56,245 nucleotides of DNA, from assembly GCA_015999765.1 (NCBI GenBank), contig JAECQR010000012.1, positions 1-56,245 of the forward strand, written 5' to 3'. Shown here one piece after another: positions 38,001-47,841 of the stretch. A model generated the notes under the pieces. It was not told the origin of the DNA, did not search any database, and was given only the letters and a program-made list of their open reading frames with translations. This stretch comes from Flavobacteriia bacterium (GTDB lineage Bacteria; Bacteroidota; Bacteroidia; Flavobacteriales; Weeksellaceae). How positions within the stretch are numbered: position 1 is the stretch's first letter; every line of letters starts with the position of its first letter. The translations under genes were made by a program, and so were the position numbers.

Positions 38001-41000
38001 CATATTTCCATCGGCGAAGTTGCATTTTTCGGAGTGTAGGTTAAAGAAGTTTCGTATTCGTAATAGTTATCGCTCGCATCGCTACCGAAACGGATGAAGA
38101 ATTTAGCGTTCGGGTCTAAGCCGTTGCTCTGTGCGCCAGCTTTTACATCTTCAGCATGTACAAAAAGTTCAAGATTTTTGTAACGTCTCATGTCTAAAGC
38201 CACATTCTTGAAAACCCCACGAGAAGTCTTAGGCTCAATCGGCGCGGTTTTCATATAAAGCGAAGCTTCGTTCTGTCTTTGTGCACCTGCGTTTCCGCTT
38301 AAAACCTGTCTTTCAATTCCCGGAGGAAGTACGTACGGAGGTTTATTCAAGCCGTTTTCTTCCAGATTTACACTTCCTACATCCAGATTTTTATTGTCTA
38401 CAGGATTTACCCCTTCAGTATCTGTGGTGTTGGTTGCGATGTCTTTTGTGTATTTTCTCCAGTCGCTTCTTACTAAATCCAAAGTTCCGAAACGGATGGT
38501 CGCCGCCTGATCGAATCCTGTCAAAAGCATTCTTGCAAAACGTACATTATTAAGAATTGAAAGATCTTTCACTCCGCCTTCATTCGAACCCTGATCAAAC
38601 TGGGAAACGGGCACACGGAAAAGATACCATTTATTGGAGGAAGTCTGTCCGTTCTGGAATTTAACTTCAACTTCTTTTTCATCAACAATAAATTTCTGCC
38701 CCAACGTAAGGCTCGATTTATCAAGATTGATGGTGTACTGTGTATAATTTTCGCTTTGATCCAGGTTATAATCACGGTTTACATCTTCTGCATCGGGAGT
38801 TTGGGTAGCTACTTCCAACGTATTGCTCTGTGAATTTCCTTCAGGATTCCGGAAATATTTATAACGTTCAGTAAGCGAAGATGCCTGTGTTCCCTGGAAT
38901 TTATCCGACAGGTAAAATAAGAAATCATCGGAAGCCGGATCCGGAGTATTGGTTACCGGATTGATGAAATTGGTTCCGAACTTTGCAGCTTCACCAAAAG
39001 CATCTAAACCATCATATCCTAAATCCTGCGCTGTTCTCTCTTCATTTTCAGTGGAAAAAGCATAAAGAATCGGGAATTGGTTTGGCTGGCTTCCCCAGTT
39101 TGTACTGGTTGTATTTGCCGGAACATTCGGGGTCGGCAACCCGTTTTCGTACTGTAGTTTTCCGTCTTTCAGAACATCTTCCGAAACATTCCCTAAGTGA
39201 AGCAAAAGTTTAGGATTTGCGCCCAGATTATTGCCATCAGCATAAGGATCCATCATCCAGAATTCAACATATTCAATATTGGAATTAATGAAATTGGAAA
39301 CTGAAATCGGTCTCATCAATCCACCCCATCTTTCCTGAGTGCTTTCGCTGTTAGGATTTACGTTATACGGACCTCTTTCGGTCGGGAAATAGCTTATATC
39401 AAAAGTATTGGTGTAAAGCTGCTCGCCGGCTACGAAATCACGCGAATTGTATAATTCCTGAGTCTGAACTCTTCTGGAAGCATGATTGGAAACTGCCTGA
39501 GCATTGATTCCGTTCGGTGCTTTACCGCCAATTCCGTAAAAACGCGGATCGATATTGTACCAGGTCATCAAACCTCTGCCGTTGCCGTGGTCCACATTAT
39601 CATTCAATGTTGAATTCAAGAAATAAGGTTCCGGATTTTTTTCAGGTTTCGAGGCTAAACTCCACATTGCAGGTTCCTTTAAAGAAATTTTCGATGTGGT
39701 CTGTTCAAAATCGTCGATATAAGACTGGTCGCCGATTCCTTTATTCTGTCCCGGAATCAGATAAGCGCCTTCTGCTGCAAAACTCAGATTTGAAGCCGCT
39801 TCAGTATTTACAAAAGGAATTCTATCGGTAAGCCTGGTAAGGAACGGCAATTCATTGTTGTACAGGATATTGAATCCAGCCATAGTATTATTCACGGCTT
39901 CCTGGCCAAAATTCACTTTCTGAGTTAAAGGTGTTTCGGCATAATTTACCACCGTTCCGCCGATGGTTAAATGCTCATTGAATTTTCGCTCCAGATTAAG
40001 TCCTAAGAATCGCTTTCTCTGGGTATTGAAAGTCAGTTGGTTTTCCAGGGAAATATTAATCGCCTGACCGGACTGTTTTACGGTTTCATTGATGATATTG
40101 ACAGTTCCCAGCATGTAATCTACCGTGTAATCAATACCTTCCTGTAATTGTACGCCATTCGCAGAAACTTTCACAGAGCCTTGCGGAACATTGATCGCTC
40201 CCAACGAAATTCCGGTTCCCTGCGAACCTTTGAATCGGCCTTCCAGCGTGTATCCCAGCGCAAGTCTGTTTTCCGAGGCGACGTTCTTGAACTGATCGTA
40301 TAATTCATTAAAAACGAACTTAGGATCGCTGCTTCCCAGGACGCTTTGCAAATAAGCGCCAAAAGGTTTCGCTTTGGTGAAAATAATTTTTCCGTTTTCC
40401 GGATCTACCGTAATTCCGGGTACAAAATCGAAAATCCCGTCGCCGGTTGTGGTTCCGTTCTGCTGTAAATCGTTATTCATGTTGAGACGGTCCCAATTGA
40501 AAAGTTTCAGGAGATTTATATCCTGAACCGGTGTATTCGGCAAATAATTTACTTTCCCGTTCTGGGTATCTCTTAAATAAACGTTCAGTAAAAATCCGTC
40601 CTGATTAATGTCGTTTGAATTCAGTGCATAAATATTTTTCATCATCAAATCCCACATCGGCGTAGTCGTCGTTGTTTTAGTATTCGATTTCAGAAGCTTC
40701 GTGATGAGCACCGGACTTTCTTCCGAAAACTCACCCACTTTATACACTTTATTGTCTCCGTTCAGGGTGTAGGTATATGCAACTGATAAAAGCTGATTGT
40801 CATTAAGACGCTGATTCAAAGACAGGTAACCTAACTGCGGATGGTAGCGGAATTCATTCTGATTCAGTTTTCTGGCCTTTCGGTTGAAGATAAACTGCTC
40901 ACCATCAGTATAAGTCTCCGGAGAACCGTTAGCATTTGGAAAAGACTGCCCATTAATCGCATTGTATGCAGTATTGACGTCCCGGATTCCCGCACCCAGA

Positions 41001-42157
41001 CTTACGATTCCCTGATAAAGATTATTCTGGGAATTATCCGGATAACCCGAAACTCCTTCGCCTAAATCACGAATCCCGAGAATTCCTTTCTGATCCTGAA
41101 GATTTCCCGAACCCTGATCCAAAACCCAGGCCTCGATCCTTGTGATACTGATTCTGGAATTAATCTGAGGATAATTCAGTAATGCATTATCGTAAGTATT
41201 AAGAAAATAGTGGCCTAAATAGTAATGCTGATTGTCTTCATAATCAATCGCGTTGAGTTTAAAGGTATTCATTACGCCGCCACCCTGCGCGATAATGTTA
41301 CGTGCTTCTCCCTGTTGTTGTGAGAATACAAGGGTTCCGGTGGTTTTACCCAACTGAAATTCAGTCTTTAAACCAAACAGTGATTCGGAACCACGAATCA
41401 GGCTTGTAGAAAGCGGCATATTGACGTTACCGAATTCAACCCGTTTAATAATTTTATCTTCGCCGCCGGTTGTTTTATCGTTTAAACCTTTGCTTTGCAG
41501 ATCCTTCCAGGTTCCTTTTGCCTGCCAAACGAGATTCATTCTGTTCTCAAAAGCAAAACCGCTCTGGGTATCATAATTGGCTTTAAGCTGCAGATTTTCA
41601 CCTACTTTACCTAACAATCCCAACTGAATACGCTGCTGGATATCAATAGCGAAATTGGTCCTGTTCTGAGGCAGGATTAAAGGATTGTCGATTTTTTGGT
41701 AAAGGCCGCCAATATCGAAAGAAGCGAACCCCTGAGGAATAATTTCAATTTTATTGCCTCCGAAAATCGATTCGAAGAGTTTGTTTTTAATATTCAAACT
41801 CGGGAGCAGGCCTTTTTTTTCTGCATCAGTCTGGTCTTTTCTGTAACCCAGATTATTTACCGATGATTTTTCTTTGTAATATTCGCTCAGCTGATTATTG
41901 AGCATGTACTGATAATATTCTGCCGAAGTCATCGACACAGGATTGCCGACCACCATATTTCCGATTTTAGGATACAGAACATACATTCCGCTTGCAACAT
42001 CGTAAAATGCCTCGTAGCGTGTTGGGTTAGGTAACGAAAAATCCTGCCTTACTGAGCTGCTCTCCGCTGGTTTTACCTGCGCAAAAGCATTCGCAAAAGA
42101 AACACAAAGGAATACTAACAGAAAAAATTTATGCTGAAAAAAACTATTCTTCTCCAA
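35081..42157 (-). CDS. sprA: Type IX secretion outer-membrane translocon SprA
   Basis: This very large protein (2358 residues) has a signal peptide (FFLLVFLCVSFANAFAQ). SprA is the giant beta-barrel through which T9SS cargo crosses the outer membrane in Bacteroidota. Recognition rests on size, on the early segment (RYEAFYDVASGMYVLYPKIG), on the many amphipathic strands to the end, and on its place directly after ruvA (3-base gap), which is a known flavobacterial arrangement. The end is GLTATFTFAGSGGGF. The presence of SprA implies a T9SS elsewhere in the genome; it does not by itself imply gliding. Confidence 0.95.
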   Translation of the reverse strand: MEKNSFFQHKFFLLVFLCVSFANAFAQVKPAESSSVRQDFSLPNPTRYEAFYDVASGMYVLYPKIGNMVVGNPVSMTSAEYYQYMLNNQLSEYYKEKSSVNNLGYRKDQTDAEKKGLLPSLNIKNKLFESIFGGNKIEIIPQGFASFDIGGLYQKIDNPLILPQNRTNFAIDIQQRIQLGLLGKVGENLQLKANYDTQSGFAFENRMNLVWQAKGTWKDLQSKGLNDKTTGGEDKIIKRVEFGNVNMPLSTSLIRGSESLFGLKTEFQLGKTTGTLVFSQQQGEARNIIAQGGGVMNTFKLNAIDYEDNQHYYLGHYFLNTYDNALLNYPQINSRISITRIEAWVLDQGSGNLQDQKGILGIRDLGEGVSGYPDNSQNNLYQGIVSLGAGIRDVNTAYNAINGQSFPNANGSPETYTDGEQFIFNRKARKLNQNEFRYHPQLGYLSLNQRLNDNQLLSVAYTYTLNGDNKVYKVGEFSEESPVLITKLLKSNTKTTTTTPMWDLMMKNIYALNSNDINQDGFLLNVYLRDTQNGKVNYLPNTPVQDINLLKLFNWDRLNMNNDLQQNGTTTGDGIFDFVPGITVDPENGKIIFTKAKPFGAYLQSVLGSSDPKFVFNELYDQFKNVASENRLALGYTLEGRFKGSQGTGISLGAINVPQGSVKVSANGVQLQEGIDYTVDYMLGTVNIINETVKQSGQAINISLENQLTFNTQRKRFLGLNLERKFNEHLTIGGTVVNYAETPLTQKVNFGQEAVNNTMAGFNILYNNELPFLTRLTDRIPFVNTEAASNLSFAAEGAYLIPGQNKGIGDQSYIDDFEQTTSKISLKEPAMWSLASKPEKNPEPYFLNSTLNDNVDHGNGRGLMTWYNIDPRFYGIGGKAPNGINAQAVSNHASRRVQTQELYNSRDFVAGEQLYTNTFDISYFPTERGPYNVNPNSESTQERWGGLMRPISVSNFINSNIEYVEFWMMDPYADGNNLGANPKLLLHLGNVSEDVLKDGKLQYENGLPTPNVPANTTSTNWGSQPNQFPILYAFSTENEERTAQDLGYDGLDAFGEAAKFGTNFINPVTNTPDPASDDFLFYLSDKFQGTQASSLTERYKYFRNPEGNSQSNTLEVATQTPDAEDVNRDYNLDQSENYTQYTINLDKSSLTLGQKFIVDEKEVEVKFQNGQTSSNKWYLFRVPVSQFDQGSNEGGVKDLSILNNVRFARMLLTGFDQAATIRFGTLDLVRSDWRKYTKDIATNTTDTEGVNPVDNKNLDVGSVNLEENGLNKPPYVLPPGIERQVLSGNAGAQRQNEASLYMKTAPIEPKTSRGVFKNVALDMRRYKNLELFVHAEDVKAGAQSNGLDPNAKFFIRFGSDASDNYYEYETSLTYTPKNATSPMEIWPAENSVDLLIQNFVDAKLRRDGNSQILIDDRTEDMEYSTIDPNKKIFIKGRPSLGNVTTIMLGVRNKDEVNSKDIVLWVNEIRLSEIENKGGYAGNASVNFNLGDFALVNANASYSTIGFGGITEKPSERAQSTLSAFNVNTTVNVDKFLPEKAGMKIPVNYSYTQTIEDPKYNPLDNDVTFEEAPNRDQLKKVARTYTQQRSIGVVNMRKERMNPNKKPKFYDVENLSLTTVYNDDYYRDVYTKKNYRQYLRGYVDYNYNFKPWVLRPFNKLVSDTAKSYKYLRFIKEVNFNPVPTRLSFRTEIDRNYNELEFRNIEAILNGNTGQDFDVIRNRNFYFGWQYGLGFNFTKSLKLEINSAMRTLNDNLSVNDMNTKSIFADPFRAGRPVLYNHRVQLNYRFPFEYLPYLDFINAEVGYGFTYNWNARSTVMTNFVNPETQRQESLGSIGQNTNNIVATSSVDIPKFFSKFKYFQNINIKMQKRKQEIDSLNNVYNLAWQKKNAKRNFKSYKFKNKLNPVQSIAYALTSIKQLDISYNENNGTVLPGLISAPNWYGYGQTLGGPTYGFLLGSQADIRRTAIENGWLSDSPYMNDPYTQMKNQNFLANVQIMPVNDFRIDVNFLKNYNSNFIQGGYNVDADSNAANGFQFSFGTDMISYSRTAWTFNTAFVDGKSIYDTMYENARQIYQQSGGVYNPVDFASGKGLGDAYILIPAFQAAVEGRSVNGELTDPKKSGFPLPNWRVTYSGLKNIPFVNSQFSKFDILHGYTSTYTATGIQSSVDYYNFQNNPTAPQTDTFGNEFNPYTFSQVGYVEAFAPLIGADVTMRNNMQFRAQYNRDRMFMLGLVNHTLTEDAGNEYILGFGYIMKDLKLKMNFKGKERTLKSDLNIRGDFSLRDSQTRITNILQNDSQVTGGQRMMSIKLSADYNMSQNFNIRLFYDQLLTRYKISTAFPLSTVRAGLTATFTFAGSGGGF

Positions 42158-42160
42158 ATG

Positions 42161-42745
42161 TTAAATGTTTTTTAAAATTTGCTTCACCAAATCTTCTACT
42201 GAGAAATCCGGATTTTGCTTTAGAACACGGTCTGCAATCTTCTCACTCATTTTTTTGGAAATCCCCAAAACCTCTAATGCAGATAACGCCTCTTCTTTTA
42301 CTTTATTATTTACAAATGTAGAAATATTTTCATCAGAAACCTTGAATTTTTGGACTTTATCACGCAGATCCACAATGATTCTTTCCGCGGTTTTCGTCCC
42401 GATTCCTTTCACTTTCTGAAGCAGTAAACTGTTATTGTTCATAATGGCCGAAGCGATTTCTTCAAGACTTAAGGAGGACAGCATAATGATGGCAGAAACC
42501 GGACCTACTCCATTAACAGAAATTAACAGATTGAAGAGTTCTTTTTCTAAAATTGTGTTAAACCCGAAGAGCAAGTGCGCATCCTCACGAATTATCTGCT
42601 GAATATGGAGAAACGTTGGCTGGCCTAAAACCAGTTTTTCTGAAGTCTGCAAACTGATCCCGACAAAATAACCGACACCGCCTACATCAACAATTACTGA
42701 AGTGGGATTAAGTTCCTGAACTGTCCCTTTTAAAGAATAAATCAT
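42161..42745 (-). CDS. ruvA: Holliday junction branch migration protein RuvA
   Basis: RuvA (194 residues) tetramers bind Holliday junctions and load the RuvB motor. The N-terminal OB domain is IYSLKGTVQELNPTSVIVDVGGVGYFVG. The helix-hairpin-helix part follows (LISVNGVGPVSAIIMLSS, VKGIGTKTAERIIVDL). The C-terminal domain starts near EEALSALEVLGISKK. sprA follows after 3 bases. Confidence 0.96.
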   Translation of the reverse strand: MIYSLKGTVQELNPTSVIVDVGGVGYFVGISLQTSEKLVLGQPTFLHIQQIIREDAHLLFGFNTILEKELFNLLISVNGVGPVSAIIMLSSLSLEEIASAIMNNNSLLLQKVKGIGTKTAERIIVDLRDKVQKFKVSDENISTFVNNKVKEEALSALEVLGISKKMSEKIADRVLKQNPDFSVEDLVKQILKNI

Positions 42746-42764
42746 TTTATGTTTTTGAAAGAGC

Positions 42765-42772
42765 CAAATATA
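42765..42772 (-). promoter_or_regulatory. -7 box before ruvA-sprA
   Basis: On the minus strand TATATTTG fits the consensus, 20 bases before the ruvA ATG. No clear -33 TTG. The maeB terminator lies just upstream, so a promoter is expected here. Confidence 0.48.
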
Positions 42773-42886
42773 AGATTTTTAAAATTTTAATCCATATGCT
42801 TTTCTCCTTTCCGTAAAAGATCCATTTTTTTACATGTTTTTTAGAAAAATCCAAAAATTACTATGAACAGTTTTTGCACGATTGAA

Positions 42887-42919
42887 ATAAAAAAACTGCG
42901 GACATTGGTCCGCAGTTTT
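42887..42919 (-). terminator. Terminator after maeB
   Basis: AAAACTGCGGAC (42892-42903) and GTCCGCAGTTTT (42908-42919) form a 12-bp stem with a 4-base loop. A T run follows on the minus strand. Confidence 0.88.
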
Positions 42920-42942
42920 ATATAAATTATTACACAGTTTTA

Positions 42943-45234
42943 TTACTGTTTCATTTCCTCTCTTTTTTGAGCATCAAGCACTGCGATTGTAGCTAAGTTG
43001 ACGATTTCATCAACACTTGCGCGCATCTGAAGCACGTGAACCGGCTGCTTAAGACCCATTAAGATTGGCCCCACAACCTGCGCCACTTTCATTCCGCGGA
43101 TAATTTTGTAGGAAAGATTCGCACTTTCAAGATTCGGAAATATAAATACGTTTGCCGGCGTGGTTCCCAGTTTAGAGAACGGATAATCTGAAAGGTGATC
43201 CGCATCCATCGCAAAATCCGGCTGTATTTCCCCATCCACGATCATTTTAGGATATTTCTCATGCAGAATGGTTACCGCCTCAGCTACTTTTTTAGAAGTC
43301 TCGGAAATCCCAGCGAAATTCTCAAAAGAAAGCATGGCAATTCGCGGTTCGATCGCAAAAGATTTCACCACAATTTCAGACATTCTTGCAATACTTACCA
43401 AATCCTGAGCTGTCGGGTTTTGCACGACTGAAGTATCAGCGAAGAAAATCGGTTTTTTCTCCGTCAAAATCATCATCATCGATGAAACTTTGTCTACTCC
43501 TTTTTCTTTCTCAATGATCTCCAGCACAGGTCTTAAAGTCGACGAATAATTTTTGGAAAAACCAACAATTAACGCATCTGTATCACCATTTCTCAACATC
43601 AAGGGACCAAAATAATCGCGCTGTCGCACAAATCTTTTGGCTTTATATTCGTTCATGCCTTTGCGTTGGCGGAGTTTCCAAAGGTCTTCTCTATAAATTT
43701 TTCGGTTTTCTTCCTGGTCATCATCTGCAGGATCAACAATCGGGACATCGATTTCGATCCCGAATTTCTTCATCTGCTCTTTGATGTATTTTTTCTCACC
43801 TAAAAGTATCGGTTGTGCAATTCCTTCTTCATAAAGAATCTGTGCAGCTTTCAGCACGTTGTATTCTTCGGCATTTCCGAGGGTAACTCTTTTCGGGTTC
43901 GATCTCGCGCGGTTCTGCATCATACGGATGAGTTTTTCGTCACGGCCCATTCTGTCGAGAAGACCGTTTTCGTAATCCTCAAAGTTTTCAATCGGTTTTC
44001 CGGCGATTCCGCTTTCCATAGCAGCCTTAGCTACGGCCATGGAAACTTTAGTAATCAATCTGTTATCGAAAGGTTTAGGAATGAAATATTCTCTTCCGAA
44101 ACTTAAATTCTTTAAATTATAGGCTAAAATCACCGCTTCCGGAACCGGTTCTTTGGCCAAATTCGCAATTGCGTGCACTGCAGCAAGTTTCATGGCTTCA
44201 TTAATGCCGGTCGCCTGCACATCGAGCGCGCCACGGAAAATGTAAGGGAAGCCGAGTACATTGTTTACCTGGTTAGGATAATCGCTTCGGCCAGTTGCCA
44301 TGATGGTATCTTTTCTGGTTTCCATTGCCAGGTCATACTCTATTTCGGGATTCGGGTTGGCCAAACCAAAAACGATAGGATTGTCTGCCATTGAAAGAAG
44401 CATTTCCGGTGTCATGACGTTTCCTTTTGAGAGACCGACAAAAACATCAGCGCCTTTCAGTGCATCCGAAAGCGTTTCCAGATCAGTTTGTGCGACAAAA
44501 TCTATCTTTTCTGGGGTAAGATTTTCTCTTTTATGATTAATGATTCCTTTGGAATCACACATCAGGATATTTTCTTTCTTCAGACCCAATTCCACGTAAA
44601 GTTTGGTGCAGGCAATGGCCGCAGCTCCGGCGCCGTTCACCACCATTTTTACTTCATCAATTTTCTTTCCGGCAATTTCGAGTGAATTAATTAACGCTGC
44701 TGCAGAAATTATTGCTGTTCCGTGCTGGTCATCGTGCATCAGGGGAATATTGAGTTCTTCCTTCAAACGCTGCTCGATATAAAAAGCTTCGGGAGCTTTG
44801 ATGTCTTCAAGGTTGATCCCCCCAAAAGTCGGAGCAATTCCTTTTACAATCTCGATGAATTTATCGGGGTCTTTTTCATCGATTTCAATATCGAAAACAT
44901 TGATATCTGCGAAGATTTTAAACAACAGACCTTTTCCTTCCATTACCGGTTTCGACGCTTCTGCACCAATATCTCCCAATCCTAAAACAGCGGTTCCGTT
45001 GGAGATTACGGCTACCAAATTTCCTTTCCCTGTATAATCGTAAACCGTTTTGGGATCTTTTTCAATTTCCAGACACGGAATTGCCACACCGGGTGAATAA
45101 GCTAAAGAAAGATCGCGCTGCGATGAGTGCGGTTTTGAAGGAATTACCTCAATCTTTCCTTTCGGTTCTGTTTTATGATAATCGAGTGCGGCCTGGTTAA
45201 AGTTCTTCTCGTCGCGGTTTGTTTTGCTTGACAT
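42943..45234 (-). CDS. maeB: NADP-dependent malic enzyme with C-terminal phosphotransacetylase-like domain
   Basis: This enzyme converts malate to pyruvate and CO2 with reduction of NADP. The malic part covers about residues 1-430 ([59 protein letters not shown]). The second part, about 430-763, resembles phosphate acetyltransferase and in this family serves oligomerisation and control by acetyl-CoA. The length of 763 is normal for the two-domain form. It is 92 bases after the kinase-like gene. Confidence 0.96.
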   Translation of the reverse strand: MSSKTNRDEKNFNQAALDYHKTEPKGKIEVIPSKPHSSQRDLSLAYSPGVAIPCLEIEKDPKTVYDYTGKGNLVAVISNGTAVLGLGDIGAEASKPVMEGKGLLFKIFADINVFDIEIDEKDPDKFIEIVKGIAPTFGGINLEDIKAPEAFYIEQRLKEELNIPLMHDDQHGTAIISAAALINSLEIAGKKIDEVKMVVNGAGAAAIACTKLYVELGLKKENILMCDSKGIINHKRENLTPEKIDFVAQTDLETLSDALKGADVFVGLSKGNVMTPEMLLSMADNPIVFGLANPNPEIEYDLAMETRKDTIMATGRSDYPNQVNNVLGFPYIFRGALDVQATGINEAMKLAAVHAIANLAKEPVPEAVILAYNLKNLSFGREYFIPKPFDNRLITKVSMAVAKAAMESGIAGKPIENFEDYENGLLDRMGRDEKLIRMMQNRARSNPKRVTLGNAEEYNVLKAAQILYEEGIAQPILLGEKKYIKEQMKKFGIEIDVPIVDPADDDQEENRKIYREDLWKLRQRKGMNEYKAKRFVRQRDYFGPLMLRNGDTDALIVGFSKNYSSTLRPVLEIIEKEKGVDKVSSMMMILTEKKPIFFADTSVVQNPTAQDLVSIARMSEIVVKSFAIEPRIAMLSFENFAGISETSKKVAEAVTILHEKYPKMIVDGEIQPDFAMDADHLSDYPFSKLGTTPANVFIFPNLESANLSYKIIRGMKVAQVVGPILMGLKQPVHVLQMRASVDEIVNLATIAVLDAQKREEMKQ

Positions 45235-45326
45235 AATTTTTGTTTTTTCAATATCAAAGTTGCCTTAGCAACATCTGAATAAGATTTCTAAATAAAACCT
45301 CTGCATTAATAAATTCTTTGTGATAA

Positions 45327-46187
45327 TCAGTTTAAATCCAGAATATACTTTTTGTGATAATCTACTAAACTTTCAATGGGTTTCTGCACTACTTTTCCGA
45401 TTTTTAAATTGAGCTCTGCAGCGGCGGCCCGTAAAATATCTTCATAAATAAAGGCGATATAGCCAATAAAATTAATTTCAACCTTTCCTGCTTCCGGATA
45501 CGGCAGAACCTGATAATCAAGGAAATTCTTCATCTCATCGAAAACCATATTCTGAAAGTAAGGATGCTTTTTTCGGTCTGCCACAAACTTGTTGAATTCT
45601 CCCAAATAGGCATTGGCCCGGGGATTATGATACATTCTTTTAATTGCTTCTTCAATCGTAAGATTATAAGTTGCGATAAAATCACCTTCCAAATCCTTCG
45701 GCAGTTTTTTCATAAAATAACGTCTTAAAAGATGTTTTCCCAAAGCGCTTCCGCTGCCTTCATCACCAATCAGAAAGCCCAGTGAGGGCAAATCTGTACG
45801 TATCTTCTCGCCATCGAAATAACATGAATTGGAACCTGTACCTAAAATACAGATAATTGCTGGAGTACCGTTGTAGGCTGCATATGCTGCCGCCGTCATG
45901 TCTTCTTTCACTGTAATTTCAGCATTGGGAAAAGTTCTGGCGAACTCATCGGCCACTTTCTTTTTGTTATCAGGAGTTCCGCAACCGGATCCGTAGAAAA
46001 AAACTTTTTCAATATGATTTTTAAGAAAAAATAGCTGCTGATTCTTATCAATTTCCTGCATGATAAACTCAGGATTGATGATATTTGGGTTGAATCCCAG
46101 CGTGGTGGTTTTCAGATTGGGTTTCCCGGAATTTTCGAGAATTACCCAGTCGCATTTCGTGGAGCCGCCGTCGACAATGGCAATCAT
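45327..46187 (-). CDS. N-acetylglucosamine kinase-like BadF/BadG-type ATPase
   Basis: This 286-residue protein of the actin-like ASKHA fold carries the phosphate-1 loop IVDGGSTKCDWV (residues 3-14) and the phosphate-2 loop ILGTGSNSCYFDG, then GFLIGDEGSGSALG. This is the BadF/BadG/BcrA/BcrD family that includes eukaryotic N-acetylglucosamine kinase. Bacteroidota members are usually annotated as N-acetylglucosamine kinase or plain ATPase. The substrate is an inference. It starts next to non-coding DNA (46188-46343) and could be co-transcribed with maeB. Confidence 0.82.
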   Translation of the reverse strand: MIAIVDGGSTKCDWVILENSGKPNLKTTTLGFNPNIINPEFIMQEIDKNQQLFFLKNHIEKVFFYGSGCGTPDNKKKVADEFARTFPNAEITVKEDMTAAAYAAYNGTPAIICILGTGSNSCYFDGEKIRTDLPSLGFLIGDEGSGSALGKHLLRRYFMKKLPKDLEGDFIATYNLTIEEAIKRMYHNPRANAYLGEFNKFVADRKKHPYFQNMVFDEMKNFLDYQVLPYPEAGKVEINFIGYIAFIYEDILRAAAAELNLKIGKVVQKPIESLVDYHKKYILDLN

Positions 46188-46289
46188 ATGCTGTATGGTT
46201 TAATCTGCTAAAATATCAATTTAATTTCAAAACTTTTTTATTTCACCCCGAATATTTCATTACCACTTAATCACAGAAAATCACTGCAT

Positions 46290-46318
46290 AAAAAAAAGCA
46301 ATTCAAAAAACGAATTGC
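46290..46318 (-). terminator. Terminator after the mrp-nifU unit
   Basis: GCAATTC (46298-46304) and GAATTGC (46312-46318) pair, followed by a run of eight T on the minus strand. The stem is short, but the T run is long. Confidence 0.75.
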
Positions 46319-46343
46319 CTGAATTATCTTGTTAGCTGCGAGC

Positions 46344-46592
46344 TTATTCTACATTCAACACTTCCAGAATTTCCGGAGCATGTTGTTTGATGGTACTCTC
46401 CACCCCCAGTTTCATGGTCGAAAAACTCATGGGGCAACCGTTACAGTTACCGTGAAGTTTTACGTATACTTTCTGGTCTTTCACATCGATAAGCTCAATA
46501 TCTCCCCCGTCTTTATTAAGAAACGGACGAATACTGTCTAATGCAAACATCACTTTGGTAACCGTAGTTTCGTGATTGATTTCTGTTTTCAT
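46344..46592 (-). CDS. NifU C-terminal domain protein (Fe-S scaffold/carrier)
   Basis: This 82-residue protein consists of the NifU C-terminal (Nfu) domain. The cluster-binding pair is Cys50 and Cys53 (GNCNGCPMSFSTMKLGVE). Nfu proteins carry Fe-S clusters to target proteins. It begins 54 bases after an Mrp-family ATPase in the same unit, which fits a joint role in cluster delivery. Confidence 0.92.
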   Translation of the reverse strand: MKTEINHETTVTKVMFALDSIRPFLNKDGGDIELIDVKDQKVYVKLHGNCNGCPMSFSTMKLGVESTIKQHAPEILEVLNVE

Positions 46593-46646
46593 AATTTGGT
46601 CTTTAGTAATCGGAAATCCGGATAAATCCCGGATAATTTTCCAATC

Positions 46647-47750
46647 TTATTTTTTGGGGGAACAGCCCGCCATAGTTGTAATCTTCACCGCTTCGGTTGC
46701 GGGTAAATTTTTATTTCTTTCTACAAGACTTTCCACCATTTTCTGGGCTACATTCCTGTAAATTTCGGTGATTGCTGCGCCTTCCTGCATCGCTGCGGGA
46801 CGGCCAACATCGCCCGCTTCCCTAATGCTTTGGATGATCGGAATCTCGCCCAACACCGGAATTCCTAAATCTTCCGCAAGAAACTGTGCGCCCTGATTTC
46901 CAAAGATATAATATTTATTTTCCGGTAATTCTTCAGGGGTAAAATACGCCATATTTTCAATTAAACCTAAAACAGGAATATTAATGCTCTCCATCTGAAA
47001 CATTGCAATCCCTTTTCTTACATCTGCAAGCGCGATATGCTGCGGTGTACTCACGATTACAGCTCCTGTTACAGGAACTTCCTGAATAATTGACAGGTGA
47101 ATATCTCCGGTTCCCGGCGGCAGATCGATTAAAAGAAAATCGAGCTCGCCCCACGCAGCGTCACGGATCATTTGGTTTAAAGCTTTGCTCGCCATAGGTC
47201 CGCGCCAAACTACTGCCTGATTCGCACCTGAAAAATAACCGATTGAGAGCATTTTCACACCGTAATTTTCCACAGGTTTCATCAGGTTTTTGCCGTCGAT
47301 TTCTACTGAAATTGGTTTGGCACCCACTGTATCAAACATCGTAGGAACAGATGGTCCGTAAATATCAGCATCTAAAATCCCTACTTTGAAACCCATTTTA
47401 GAAAGGGTTACAGCAAGGTTAGCGGCTACGGTAGACTTACCTACTCCACCTTTTCCCGATGCAACGGCAATAATATTCTGGATTCCCGGGATTTGTTTTC
47501 CTTTGATTTGGTTCTGCTGAACTTCGGAAGGTTCGGGAGACGCGATTTTTAACTTCAACACAACATCTTCACCAAATTCTGATGCGAATGCCTGTTTCAT
47601 AGCGGCTTCCAGTTTCTTTTTTTCGTGCATTGCGGGAGAATGCGCGGTCATATCAATATACACATCATTTCCCATTACCTGGAAATTGTGTACTAAATCA
47701 TCTACTTCTATCTCTTTCAGAAATAACTGAACTTTTTCTTTCGTCAACAT
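46647..47750 (-). CDS. Mrp/NBP35-family P-loop ATPase lacking the CxxC pair
   Basis: This 367-residue protein has a MIP18/DUF59 domain at the front (about residues 1-80), then a deviant Walker A GKGGVGKST (99-107), then IDLPPGTGDIHLSI and ENMAYFTPEELPENKYYIFG. Mrp/ApbC proteins assemble or carry Fe-S clusters. In E. coli-type Mrp the segment after ENM(A/S)YF holds a CxxC pair that bridges the cluster; here it reads TPEELPENK. The only cysteine in the whole protein is in the C-terminal AGCSPKK (residue 363). I recall similar segments in other Bacteroidota. The neighbouring Nfu protein could supply the cysteines. Confidence 0.9.
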   Translation of the reverse strand: MLTKEKVQLFLKEIEVDDLVHNFQVMGNDVYIDMTAHSPAMHEKKKLEAAMKQAFASEFGEDVVLKLKIASPEPSEVQQNQIKGKQIPGIQNIIAVASGKGGVGKSTVAANLAVTLSKMGFKVGILDADIYGPSVPTMFDTVGAKPISVEIDGKNLMKPVENYGVKMLSIGYFSGANQAVVWRGPMASKALNQMIRDAAWGELDFLLIDLPPGTGDIHLSIIQEVPVTGAVIVSTPQHIALADVRKGIAMFQMESINIPVLGLIENMAYFTPEELPENKYYIFGNQGAQFLAEDLGIPVLGEIPIIQSIREAGDVGRPAAMQEGAAITEIYRNVAQKMVESLVERNKNLPATEAVKITTMAGCSPKK

Positions 47751-47774
47751 AATTATCTGCTAAAAATTGATTGA

Positions 47775-47782
47775 CAAAATTA
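47775..47782 (-). promoter_or_regulatory. -7 box before mrp-nifU
   Basis: On the minus strand TAATTTTG fits the consensus, about 25 bases before the mrp ATG. No clear -33 TTG. Confidence 0.42.
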
Positions 47783-47841
47783 CGCAAATTTTTCTGTAAT
47801 TTAGAATGAATAAAAGTTAGATGAACTGACATGAATCAGTA

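Noticed and set aside
45245..45275. GTTGC-TAAG-GCAAC hairpin and a near -7 match before maeB
   Set aside because: The stem is only 5 bp and the box has TG instead of TA, so I do not call a promoter or regulatory site.
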